From Cesiribacter sp964504565 (GTDB lineage: Bacteria > Bacteroidota > Bacteroidia > Cytophagales > Cyclobacteriaceae), in contig CAZDEY010000009.1 of the NCBI GenBank assembly GCA_964504565.1, positions 136,257 to 200,256 of the forward strand: a DNA stretch of 64,000 bases, in the 5' to 3' direction. Both the position numbers and the translations under genes were made by a program. Every line of letters starts with the position of its first letter. Position 1 is the first letter of the stretch. This document shows, one piece after another, positions 23,202 through 31,149 of this stretch. The notes beneath the pieces are model-generated. The model did not search any database. It was not told the DNA's origin and saw only the letters and a program-made list of their open reading frames with translations.

Positions 23202-24206
23202 ATGGCTCAGGATAATTTTATTGACCACGTACGCATGAATATGCGTTCCGGTGCCGGCGGTGCCGGTTCAGTACATTTTCGGCGCGAAAAATACGTACCC
23301 AAGGGCGGCCCCGACGGCGGCGATGGCGGGCGCGGCGGCCATATAATCCTACGGGGAAACGCCCAACTCTGGACACTGCTTCACCTAAAGTACCGCAAGC
23401 ACGTAATTGCCGATAACGGCAAGCCCGGTGAAGGTGGCAACCGTAGCGGTGCCGAGGGTGCCGACGTAATTCTGGAAGTACCGCTAGGTACCGTAGCCAA
23501 AGATGCCGAAACCGGCGAAGTACGCTTTGAAATTACCCAAGACGGTGAAGAACAAATAATTACTCCGGGCGGCCGGGGTGGCCAGGGCAACAGCCATTAT
23601 ACCACCCCTACCAACCAGGCCCCAAGGTATGCTCAACCCGGCGAAGAAGGTATAGATGAGTGGGTAATTTTAGAATTAAAAATCCTGGCCGATGTAGGCT
23701 TAGTTGGTTTCCCCAATGCCGGAAAAAGCACTTTGCTTTCCGTAATTTCGGCCGCCAAGCCGGAAATAGCTGATTACCCCTTTACTACCATTCGGCCTAA
23801 TTTAGGAGTGGTTGAGTACCGCGACTACAAAAGCTTTGTAGTAGCCGATATTCCCGGCATAATTGAAGGCGCCGCCGAAGGCAAGGGACTGGGCTTAAGG
23901 TTTCTGCGTCATATAGAACGCAATTCTATACTTCTATTTTTGGTACCGGCCGATGCTGAAAGTATTAAGGGCGAATACAATATCTTATTAGATGAGTTGC
24001 GCCGCTACAACCCGGAACTGCTAGATAAAAACCGCTTGTTGGCCATTAGCAAATCTGACATGCTGGACGAAGAAATGATGGAGCAAATGAAGGCCGATAT
24101 TCCGGGAGATATACCCTATCTGTTTATTTCCAGCATAACCCAGTTCAATATTCAGCAACTAAAAGATATGCTCTGGCAGACTCTTCATAAAGAAGAAGAT
24201 CAATAA
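23202..24206 (+). CDS. obgE: GTPase Obg
   Basis: Essential GTPase of 50S ribosome assembly (cytosol). 334 residues. Glycine-rich Obg fold at the N-terminus (NFIDHVRMNMRSGAGGAGSV, GGPDGGDGGRGGH, GGRGGQGN), then a G domain: G1 GFPNAGKSTLLS, G2 with DYPFTTI, G3 DIPGIIEGA, and G4/G5 as SKSD and ISSI. The ATG at 23202 matches the family start (MAQDNFIDHV). The long C-terminal domain of some Obg proteins is absent. It follows the adk terminator closely; I see no clear TAnnTTTG box. Confidence 0.96.
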   Translation: MAQDNFIDHVRMNMRSGAGGAGSVHFRREKYVPKGGPDGGDGGRGGHIILRGNAQLWTLLHLKYRKHVIADNGKPGEGGNRSGAEGADVILEVPLGTVAKDAETGEVRFEITQDGEEQIITPGGRGGQGNSHYTTPTNQAPRYAQPGEEGIDEWVILELKILADVGLVGFPNAGKSTLLSVISAAKPEIADYPFTTIRPNLGVVEYRDYKSFVVADIPGIIEGAAEGKGLGLRFLRHIERNSILLFLVPADAESIKGEYNILLDELRRYNPELLDKNRLLAISKSDMLDEEMMEQMKADIPGDIPYLFISSITQFNIQQLKDMLWQTLHKEEDQ

Positions 24207-24325
24207 GCTACTCATTTCTGCCATGCTGTCAGCCTAACCGGCTTTGGCAGCATAATTGCCTATCTGATAGCAATTAAGTTAACTATAACCTAAACCGCAG
24301 CAGAAAATGTTTTTTTTCTGCCTGC

Positions 24326-24333
24326 TAAGTTTA
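24326..24333 (+). promoter_or_regulatory. Candidate -7 box of grpE
   Basis: TAAGTTTA, seven of eight to TAnnTTTG, ending 10 nt before the grpE ATG. Upstream lies an inverted repeat GCAGAAAA / TTTTTTTCTGC. No CIRCE element was found. Confidence 0.35.
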
Positions 24334-24343
24334 CTTTATATAT

Positions 24344-24946
24344 ATGGAACAGGATAAAGAACTAACTGAAGAACAAATCACTTCGCCAGATTCCACCTCG
24401 CGCGAAACCAGTCCTGAAGAGGCAAATGCTATTGAGGAAGCTCACCTGAAAGAAGCCGGCAAAGCCGACGAGCCTTCTGAGGAAAATGGTAATTCTGAAG
24501 ATAAATACGCACAGGAGCTGGCCGAGCAAAAAGATAAGTACATCCGCCTATATTCAGAATTTGAAAATTTTCGCCGCCGCACGGCTCGCGAAAAGCAGGA
24601 TCTTACCAAAACTGCTACTGAAAGTATGGTGGTTGCCCTGCTCCCTATTTTAGATGATTTTGACCGTGCCTTTAAAAACCTAAATGCCGAGGATTTAGAC
24701 GGTGATAGTGTTTACGAGGGCATGCTGTTAATTTACAATAAATTCAAATCTACCCTAGAACGCCAGGGTGTTAAAGCCATGGAACTGAAAGCCGGCGATG
24801 AATTCGATACCGAATTTCAGGAGGCTATTACCCAAATTCCGGCACCGGATGAAAGCTTAAAAGGCAAGGTGGTAGATGTAGTTGAAAAAGGATATATGCT
24901 AGGCGAAAAAGTAGTTCGCTTTGCAAAAGTTGTGACCGGAGCGTAA
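24344..24946 (+). CDS. grpE: Nucleotide exchange factor GrpE
   Basis: Releases ADP from DnaK in the chaperone cycle (cytosol). 200 residues: a very acidic N-terminal tail of about 60, a long coiled coil (AQELAEQKDKYIRLYSEFEN near 65-84, FRRRTAREKQDL), then the beta-wing domain with GVKAMELKAGDEFDTEFQEA near 145-164 and VVEKGYMLGEKVVRFAKV near 180-197. Five bp upstream of dnaJ, so one operon; dnaK is not in the window. Confidence 0.95.
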   Translation: MEQDKELTEEQITSPDSTSRETSPEEANAIEEAHLKEAGKADEPSEENGNSEDKYAQELAEQKDKYIRLYSEFENFRRRTAREKQDLTKTATESMVVALLPILDDFDRAFKNLNAEDLDGDSVYEGMLLIYNKFKSTLERQGVKAMELKAGDEFDTEFQEAITQIPAPDESLKGKVVDVVEKGYMLGEKVVRFAKVVTGA

Positions 24947-24951
24947 GCATA

Positions 24952-26067
24952 ATGGCAAAACGAGATTATTACGACATACTAGGAGTTAGCAAAACCGCTA
25001 CGGTAGACGAAATAAAAAAAGCCTACCGAAAAATTGCTATAAAGTACCATCCCGATAAAAACCCCGACGACCCTTCGGCCGAAGACAAGTTTAAGGAAGC
25101 GGCCGAGGCCTACGAGGTACTGAGCAATCAAGAAAAACGCCAGCGCTACGATCAGTTTGGCCACGCCGGTATGGGCAGCGGCTTTGGCGGCGGCGGGGGT
25201 GGCATGAATATGGAAGATATATTCAGCCAGTTCGGCGACATCTTCGGCGGTGGCGGCGGAGGTTTTGAGAGCTTCTTTGGCGGCGGCGGTGGTCGTGGCC
25301 GGCGCCGAAAGGGCAGCAACTTACGCATTAAGCTTAAGCTGGAACTGGAAGATATTGCTAACGGGGTAGAAAAAAAGGTGAAGGTGAAACGCCTGGTTAT
25401 GGCCGATGGCGTAACTTTTAAAACCTGCCCTACCTGTCAGGGTTCCGGCCAAATTAGAAAGGTTGTTAATACCATGCTGGGTCAAATGGTATCAGCTACT
25501 ACCTGTAGCCAATGCCACGGCAGCGGCAAAATTATTGACCACAAACCTACCGGCGTAGATAATACCGGCCTGGAACAGAAAGAAGAAGTAATCTCAATAA
25601 AAATACCGGCCGGCGTGCGCGATGGCATGCAGCTAAGCATGAGCGGCAAAGGTAATGAGCCCGCCGGCGGCGGCGTACCGGGCGATCTTCTTATAATTAT
25701 TGAAGAAAAAGAGCACGAGCTGCTTAAGCGGGAAGGTAATAATATTGTTTACGATTTATTCCTAAACTTTGCCGATGCGGCCTTAGGCACCTCAGTAGAA
25801 GTGCCTACGCTAGATGGCAAGGTTAAAATTAAGATTGAACCTGGCACCCAATCGGGTAAAATTTTACGCCTGCGCAATAAAGGCTTACGAGATTTAAATG
25901 GCTACGAAACCGGTGATCAGCTAATTCACGTAAACATCTGGACGCCGCAGACCCTTACCCGGGAAGAAAAAGAAGCTTTAGAAACGCTACGCAACTCCAG
26001 CAACTTTATGCCCAACCCCGATGGTAAGGAAAAAGGGTTCTTCGCCAAAATGAAAGAATTCTTTTAG
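24952..26067 (+). CDS. dnaJ: Chaperone DnaJ with a reduced zinc-finger domain
   Basis: Hsp40 co-chaperone that stimulates DnaK ATPase (cytosol). 371 residues. J domain with KYHPDKNPDD (HPD) near 27-36, a Gly/Phe-rich linker near 72-120, then a zinc region with only two CxxCxGxG motifs (TCPTCQGSG near 157, TCSQCHGSG near 184) where classical DnaJ has four. These correspond to the inner pair (zinc centre II); centre I, including the outer motifs, is missing. The C-terminal substrate-binding domains follow (IKIPAGVRDGMQL, GDLLIII). The reduced form may be normal in this lineage. Confidence 0.95.
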   Translation: MAKRDYYDILGVSKTATVDEIKKAYRKIAIKYHPDKNPDDPSAEDKFKEAAEAYEVLSNQEKRQRYDQFGHAGMGSGFGGGGGGMNMEDIFSQFGDIFGGGGGGFESFFGGGGGRGRRRKGSNLRIKLKLELEDIANGVEKKVKVKRLVMADGVTFKTCPTCQGSGQIRKVVNTMLGQMVSATTCSQCHGSGKIIDHKPTGVDNTGLEQKEEVISIKIPAGVRDGMQLSMSGKGNEPAGGGVPGDLLIIIEEKEHELLKREGNNIVYDLFLNFADAALGTSVEVPTLDGKVKIKIEPGTQSGKILRLRNKGLRDLNGYETGDQLIHVNIWTPQTLTREEKEALETLRNSSNFMPNPDGKEKGFFAKMKEFF

Positions 26068-26087
26068 TAGAAAAAACCTGTAACTTG

Positions 26088-26114
26088 AAGCCTGCCCAAC
26101 CAGCAGGCTTTTTT
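26088..26114 (+). terminator. Terminator of grpE-dnaJ
   Basis: Stem AAGCCTGC / GCAGGCTT (26088-26095, 26103-26110), 7-nt loop, six T. Ends only 7 nt before the ATG of the next gene. Confidence 0.85.
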
Positions 26115-26121
26115 ATTTGCT

Positions 26122-27153
26122 ATGGCGTTAATCAGTAAGAAAAAAAAAGTATACCCAATTGGCCGCTTCCTCAGAACTTACCTAAGAGCTCAAGGTAGGG
26201 AAATTGATGTACCCATTACCTATAAAGACTTACTCCGCTACGATAACTCAATAACCCTATACGACCGCTACGGCTCCGATACGCTTTGGGAAACTGTTTT
26301 CTACCCCCAGAGCGATATGCACCAAATTAACGAAAGTCTGAAAAAGATATACGCCGAGCTTAAAACCCAGGGCGATAGCAACTTACTTCAGCATTTATAC
26401 ATAGAACGTATAGATTTATGTGTATACGGAAATACGAAGCCCTTTAGGGTACGCATTGTAAATAATATTAACGACAACTTCGATTACTTCTACATTAAAC
26501 AAGCCGATGCCAGCCGAATATATGGCCTAGAACTAGAGCACCTGCTTTCCCCTAATAAAATTAACTACGTAGTGCGCGACCAAACCCTGATTGAGGAACA
26601 TATTGCCGGTATACCGGGCGATCAGTTCATTAAGCGGCACCTCAACGATAAGTCGCTTAACGAAATCAGGTTAGCTAAAGAATTTGTTAAATTTAATGAG
26701 CGCTGCTTCGTACGCTTATTAGGCGATATGCATAGCAGCAATTTTGTGGTAGAAATAACCCCGGATTTTGAAGAGATTCACTACCGTATCCGGGCAATAG
26801 ATTTTGACCAGCAGAGTTATGAAGGCCGACGGGCGGTATACATGCCGCAGTACTTCAAGCAAAATAACCCAATTATTGAAATTGGGTTACGCAACATGAC
26901 GCCAACCACAGTAAAGCAGTACCAGAAAGAGGAACGATCGCTAATAGGTACCCGAATACTTTCGGCTAAGGTTACAATTAAGAAGTTACTAAAGGCTATG
27001 ATGCGCGAAGAACTTGCGCCATCTGCAAATATTGAACGTTTGCGGGAGGAATTAAACGCGTATTACCAGTCCAAAGAATTTGACCGATGCAAATCGATGG
27101 GCGAGGTGGTGAAAACCAGTTTAGAGTTAGTGCTGAAAGATGAGAAATTATAA
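26122..27153 (+). CDS. Protein of unknown function with kinase-fold catalytic motifs
   Basis: 343 residues, soluble. Near the centre is LLGDMHSSNFVVE (residues about 201-213), then IRAIDFDQQSYEG (about 230-242). This is the spacing and sequence of a protein-kinase-like/APH-type catalytic loop (Asp ... Asn) and a DFG-like metal-binding DFD. No clear glycine-rich loop is seen, and VVRDQTLIEEHIAGIPGDQF (about 150-169) could be the hinge region. The target is unknown: protein, lipid or small molecule. It starts 7 nt after the dnaJ terminator with a TTTATTTG box (26112-26119), so it may have its own near-leaderless promoter. I do not recognise the family by name. Confidence 0.6.
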   Translation: MALISKKKKVYPIGRFLRTYLRAQGREIDVPITYKDLLRYDNSITLYDRYGSDTLWETVFYPQSDMHQINESLKKIYAELKTQGDSNLLQHLYIERIDLCVYGNTKPFRVRIVNNINDNFDYFYIKQADASRIYGLELEHLLSPNKINYVVRDQTLIEEHIAGIPGDQFIKRHLNDKSLNEIRLAKEFVKFNERCFVRLLGDMHSSNFVVEITPDFEEIHYRIRAIDFDQQSYEGRRAVYMPQYFKQNNPIIEIGLRNMTPTTVKQYQKEERSLIGTRILSAKVTIKKLLKAMMREELAPSANIERLREELNAYYQSKEFDRCKSMGEVVKTSLELVLKDEKL

Positions 27154-27345
27154 ATAGTGCTGATAAATCTGACAGGCCTTTTCAAATAGGTTCTGGCTGT
27201 TTAGCCCGGTCATGAGTTTGGCATCATGTTTAGGAAACCCGCTTTTGCAGAGCTTTAAAAACCGGCCGTACGACTTTACTAAATTTAACTCCTCGCTTCT
27301 AGTTAGCTGTCCCTCTACCATACCGTCTCGTTTTGTTACTGCCAT
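27148..27345 (-). CDS. Small hypothetical protein
   Basis: 65 residues, charged, helical-looking, no membrane segment: begins MAVTKRDGMVEGQLTRSEEL and ends NLFEKACQIYQHYL. Its 3' end overlaps the convergent kinase-like gene by 6 bp. Codon use looks like its neighbours, but nothing else proves expression. Family unknown. Confidence 0.4.
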   Translation of the reverse strand: MAVTKRDGMVEGQLTRSEELNLVKSYGRFLKLCKSGFPKHDAKLMTGLNSQNLFEKACQIYQHYL

Positions 27346-27681
27346 TCAGCAGGTTGTATAGTTATTAACATGCTTTTCAACACCATATACGTAATGGGTT
27401 GAAAAAATGTTTATAACTTTTTGTAAAATTAATACGGTTCACAAAAAATTAACAGTGAGCAAGTTGGGTACTCTTACCACGTAAGGTTTAGGTAAAAGAA
27501 GCAAAAGCTGTTTTAGCAGTAAAAATTTAAGCAAACCTTGCCAGCTATTTGACTAACAGCAACTTGTTATTTTTTGAAAAAAGATTTACTTGTTAGTCAG
27601 GTAAAACTCCATTGTAATGCCTGGGTAATTTTTACCCAACTTAGAAAAAGATTTACGACTTATTTGAACAAAAGACCTTAA
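27346..27681. other. Gene-free stretch with inverted repeats downstream of crtY
   Basis: 336 bp, AT-rich, no gene seen. It holds a 9-bp inverted repeat TGACTAACA / TGTTAGTCA (27550-27558, 27591-27599) and a hairpin TGGGTAA-TTT-TTACCCA (27623-27639). Either could end the crtY transcript or belong to a small RNA. Confidence 0.4.
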
Positions 27682-28863
27682 TTACTTTCCTCTTTTTCTG
27701 TTCAAAACATAGTAGTTCAGTAGGCTTTTACTAAACAAACCTTGAGGAACCGAAGCCATTATCATAAGTTCGTCTAGAAAGTTAGAGTCTTCGCTTAAAA
27801 ACCGAAGCAAGCGTTCAGGAGAGTTGTTACGGAAGAGTTGGCTAAATACCTCTTCGCCGCGTTCCCCGTTATTTTTAAGCACTTCCAACAGCGCATTATC
27901 GTAAACGGTAAATCGGCTGGGCTTAAAGTACTGCTTAGGTAATCTTCCGTTAATTAATTGCTCACTTAAAAATTTAGCTTCCTTCTGAATACGTAAAAAA
28001 GTATAGCCGGTAGAAGGCTTGGAGGCACCTGCTGCCGAACCAATAGGGATTATGCGCGTCGATTTTTGCCGGAACGGGTAGGTGGTCATAGGAATTTGGC
28101 CCCACTCCTGCTCAACAATAGTATAGTTTTTAATTTTAAGCTCGCTTTGTATATAATTTACCAATGCCCGCTCATATTCTTCGGTAGTAAGCAAATTTTC
28201 CGAAAATATAGTATACTCTACTAAGGCCTTGGTTCTGGAATACGGTATCAGGTAAAAAAAGCGCAAACTGCCCTCTTGCGGGGTGTTAAAATCGAACATG
28301 CGGAAGCTATTAGTTCCAAGGTCTAGGTCTTCCGACTCAATAACCCAGCCTTTAAAGTGTTGGGTGAGTACGGTATGGGTTTTAGCCGCTTCAGTTAGCG
28401 CTTCGTTCAGAAAAAGACTGGTAAATAAGTAATCAGTTGTAAAGCTTCCACCACTGGTTAGAACTGTCACCTTATCATCCGCTTGCTGGGTATAAGAAGA
28501 AACCTCCGCCTGCAGAAAGTGGACTTCCGGCCGCGAGTGTATATACTCAAACAGGTAGTTATAAAAATCTTCTCCTTGAATTACGTAGTATACATATGGG
28601 CTTAAACTCAATTTTGAAGAAAATCCGGTGCTCCTAAATTCTGCGTAATCAAATTGGTTTTTCGCCAGGTGATCAAAAGCCTGAGGGCTGGCTGACCAAT
28701 AGCCCCACGTTCGATCATTGGCCTGTTTAGCGTCCATATCAATTATTAAAATTTTCAGCTTCTTACTTTCCTTATGCTGAAGAATATGCCACAGCAAACT
28801 CAGGCCGGCTGCCCCGGCACCGGCTATAATTACATCGTAGTTATTTGCTTTACCTTTCGTCAA
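27682..28863 (-). CDS. crtY: Lycopene cyclase
   Basis: Cyclises lycopene to beta-carotene; the cell is probably yellow to red. 393 residues, FAD/NAD(P)-dependent. Dinucleotide-binding motif YDVIIAGAGAAGLSLLWHI near 9-27, cyclase motif DMDAKQANDRTWGYW near 42-56, IPIGSAAGASKPSTGYTFLR near 269-288. The start is a TTG 10 bp after the upstream TlpA-like gene, with which it probably shares a transcript. The other carotenoid genes (crtE, crtB, crtI) are not in the window. Confidence 0.9.
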   Translation of the reverse strand: MTKGKANNYDVIIAGAGAAGLSLLWHILQHKESKKLKILIIDMDAKQANDRTWGYWSASPQAFDHLAKNQFDYAEFRSTGFSSKLSLSPYVYYVIQGEDFYNYLFEYIHSRPEVHFLQAEVSSYTQQADDKVTVLTSGGSFTTDYLFTSLFLNEALTEAAKTHTVLTQHFKGWVIESEDLDLGTNSFRMFDFNTPQEGSLRFFYLIPYSRTKALVEYTIFSENLLTTEEYERALVNYIQSELKIKNYTIVEQEWGQIPMTTYPFRQKSTRIIPIGSAAGASKPSTGYTFLRIQKEAKFLSEQLINGRLPKQYFKPSRFTVYDNALLEVLKNNGERGEEVFSQLFRNNSPERLLRFLSEDSNFLDELMIMASVPQGLFSKSLLNYYVLNRKRGK

Positions 28864-28873
28864 ATTACAGGCT

Positions 28874-29452
28874 TTATATGCTTAGTAGCCAATGTATAAA
28901 ATCTTCGGAACTATAGTCGGCTATTCCCTTATAGGTAGCAACTAACTCACCCTGGCTATTGATTATATAAGTAGTAGGCACTGAAGATGACTGATACATA
29001 GCCGGGCGGCTGGCTGCTAATTGGTAAACGGGTAAGGCATATCCTTTGCGTTTCATAAACGCTTGGGCTTTGGTTATATCTTCTTCTACCGTAACTAAAA
29101 CAAAATTAACTCTATTATCGGTTGCTAAGGCTGCTTCGTTTATACCTGGCATTTCGGCCAGGCAGGGGGCGCACCAACTTGCCCAAAAATTCAGAAATAT
29201 AGGCTTACCCTCAAATTCCTTTAATTGAACTTCTTGCCCGTTCTGATGCCGTAGCTGTAGGCTTAAATTGGCGGTTACAGCTTCAGCTTTATTTTCAGTA
29301 GCGGGCGAAAAAATTCCGGTCTGCAAAACACCTCGCTGAATATAGCTGATAACTACCGTATGGTAGCCGCTTAGGTAGAGTGCTAAAAACAAAAGTAGCA
29401 ACCACCAATCGCTGAGAAATTTTATTAACCGCTGTTTCAAAATACTAGGCAT
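28874..29452 (-). CDS. TlpA/ResA-like thiol-disulfide oxidoreductase
   Basis: 192 residues. One N-terminal membrane anchor (WWLLLLFLALYLSGYHTVVI near 16-35), then a periplasmic thioredoxin domain with redox-active FWASWCAPCLAEMPGI near 88-103, a cis-Pro region SSVPTTYIIN near 155-164 and YKGIADYSSEDFIHWLL at the end. It likely reduces disulfides in the periplasm, for example of cytochrome or carrier proteins; the partner is unknown. Lies between trxA and crtY on one strand. Confidence 0.88.
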   Translation of the reverse strand: MPSILKQRLIKFLSDWWLLLLFLALYLSGYHTVVISYIQRGVLQTGIFSPATENKAEAVTANLSLQLRHQNGQEVQLKEFEGKPIFLNFWASWCAPCLAEMPGINEAALATDNRVNFVLVTVEEDITKAQAFMKRKGYALPVYQLAASRPAMYQSSSVPTTYIINSQGELVATYKGIADYSSEDFIHWLLSI

Positions 29453-29540
29453 AAAGATGTCCGGCAGCGAAGGTGCAAACTATCGGACTAACTTAAAAAT
29501 CACGAAGCGTATAAGTTAATGTCTAGTATTACTTCAAATG

Positions 29541-29840
29541 CTATATATGTTGCTTGATAACCTTTTCAAGCTGGGCAGCTTGCTGCACCCCGGATTGGCG
29601 CCACACTGCTTTGCCATTTTTAAATAATATTAGGGTAGGAACTCCCCTTACGCCAAATTGCTGGGCCAGCTTACCGTTTTTATCAACGTCTATTTTTAGA
29701 ATTTTGGCCTTGCCCCCAATTCGGTCTTTCAGTTCGCTTAGTATCGGGGGCATCATTTTACAGGGACCACACCAAGTTGCGTAAAAATCCACCAAAACCG
29801 GCTTTTCTCCCTTAATCAACTCGTTAAAGCTACCTCTCAT
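29541..29840 (-). CDS. trxA: Thioredoxin
   Basis: Cytosolic disulfide reductase. 99 residues, normal. Active site DFYATWCGPCKMMPPIL near 18-34, the cis-Pro loop VRGVPTLILFKNGK near 68-81, and Gly at the usual place. First gene of a possible minus-strand group with the TlpA-like gene and crtY, though 88 bp separate it from the next. A TACTTTTA box (29858-29851) ends 10 nt before the ATG. Confidence 0.93.
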   Translation of the reverse strand: MRGSFNELIKGEKPVLVDFYATWCGPCKMMPPILSELKDRIGGKAKILKIDVDKNGKLAQQFGVRGVPTLILFKNGKAVWRQSGVQQAAQLEKVIKQHI

Positions 29841-30450
29841 AGTATAGTTTTAAAAGTACAACTATTGGGGCTGTAGTTCAGTTTTACCAAATTACGTAAA
29901 AGAACAGTTATCAATACCATTAAATTTTCCAGTATTCGGTTATCGGTTTTCTGGGCTGCCCCCCGGTCAATCATTTAAATTAATATGATTTAATGCTGAA
30001 ACGATTTACACTAGGCTAGCCATGGAATGAACCTGTCTAAGTTTTCATTTTACTTCATCCTAACCTTCTCGACTAGCCGTCCGCTTTTAAGTAGAAGAAA
30101 TGCTTTCAGGTCAATATTATCTCCCCTTTGTAGAAATTGACGCAAGGGGGGTAAGCGAATTTGCATCATTAATACTGTGAACAGGTTCCATGTATAAATG
30201 TAACCTCAGCTATTCATGATAAAACATTTTTAAACGCCTATTTAATGATTTTTAAGAACTACCAAAAGTTCTTATAAAAATATGGTTTAGGCTTTAATGC
30301 TAAGGTAATTTCTGATTTGAAAACTTAAATTTATTTGCCCCCTTGGCTGTTTGCTAAACCGCGCAGGCCTAATAGATTAGAACGAGGTTGATTAAAAGCT
30401 TTATTTCCTCAGGCTTTCTTCATAAGCTATAAAGCTAGTATCTTTAGCCA
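29841..30450. other. 610-bp divergent intergenic region
   Basis: No gene recognised. It contains the putative near-leaderless boxes of trxA (29858-29851) and of the DUF1684 gene (TATCTTTA, 30439-30446, 4 nt before the ATG), and a perfect 8-bp hairpin TAAGAACT-ACCAAA-AGTTCTTA (30253-30274). The length leaves room for a small RNA. Confidence 0.4.
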
Positions 30451-31104
30451 ATGGCAAGCCGAGTAATTACCTTATTTATTATAACCGGAATGGTAGGCGT
30501 ATTGGCGTATGTATTTTTCCAATCGCCCAACCAACCCCCCGAACAAAAATTAGATACCCAAACATATATTGCTGACGTTAAAAGGGAACGTACCGAAAAA
30601 GATCTGTTCTTTAAAGCCGACCCGGAATCGCCTCTGGATAGCAACCAACGCACCTTATTTGAACAACTACAGTACTACCCAATAAACCCGCAGTTTAGAG
30701 TAGAAGCTAAGGTACAACCCGTAGGCCGTCCCGATATAATTACCCTTTCTACCAGCGACGGTCAGGTACGGCAACTTCAAAAGTGGGGCTATGCCAACTT
30801 TATGCTCAATGGAAACCAGCAACAGCTACTGCTACTAAAATCGGATGAACCGGGCGACAACCAGCTTTTTATACCCTTTGCCGATGCTACCAGTGCCCGC
30901 CAAACCTACGGTGCCGGCCGTTACCTGGATGTGCCCCTACCCCAAGGCAATACCTTATTGTTAGATTTTAATAAGGCGTACAATCCATATTGCGCGTATA
31001 GCGACAAATATAGTTGTCCGCTGCCGCCGCCGGAAAATATGTTAGGTGTACCAATTCAGGCCGGGGAAAAAACCTACCCCTTAAAGCAAGCCAAAACGCC
31101 CTAA
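30451..31104 (+). CDS. DUF1684 family protein
   Basis: 217 residues. N-terminal membrane anchor or uncleaved signal (VITLFIITGMVGVLAYVFF near 5-23), then an exported domain with the DUF1684 hallmarks DLFFKADPESPL near 50-61, YINP-type FEQLQYYPINPQF, RYLDVPLPQGNTLLLDFNKA near 150-169 and NPYCAYSDKYSCPLPPPEN near 171-189. The function of DUF1684 is not established. Box TATCTTTA sits 4 nt before the ATG. Upstream of pheT but with a separate promoter between. Confidence 0.85.
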   Translation: MASRVITLFIITGMVGVLAYVFFQSPNQPPEQKLDTQTYIADVKRERTEKDLFFKADPESPLDSNQRTLFEQLQYYPINPQFRVEAKVQPVGRPDIITLSTSDGQVRQLQKWGYANFMLNGNQQQLLLLKSDEPGDNQLFIPFADATSARQTYGAGRYLDVPLPQGNTLLLDFNKAYNPYCAYSDKYSCPLPPPENMLGVPIQAGEKTYPLKQAKTP

Positions 31105-31110
31105 AATACT

Positions 31111-31118
31111 TACTTTTG
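31111..31118 (+). promoter_or_regulatory. -7 box of pheT
   Basis: TACTTTTG, full match to TAnnTTTG, 31 nt upstream of the pheT ATG. No -33 TTG at the right distance. Confidence 0.45.
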
Positions 31119-31149
31119 TGCTGTTTACCCGCTCAGAAGCTTTCTGTTA

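Noticed and set aside
24207..24343. CIRCE or another heat-shock operator before grpE
   Set aside because: No TTAGCACTC/GAGTGCTAA-type repeat is present. Only a weak -7 box and an A/T-rich inverted repeat were found.
29868..29890. GGGGCTGTAGTTCAG, which resembles the 5' end of a tRNA gene
   Set aside because: No D-stem partner, anticodon arm, T-loop or 3' acceptor strand follows at the right distances.
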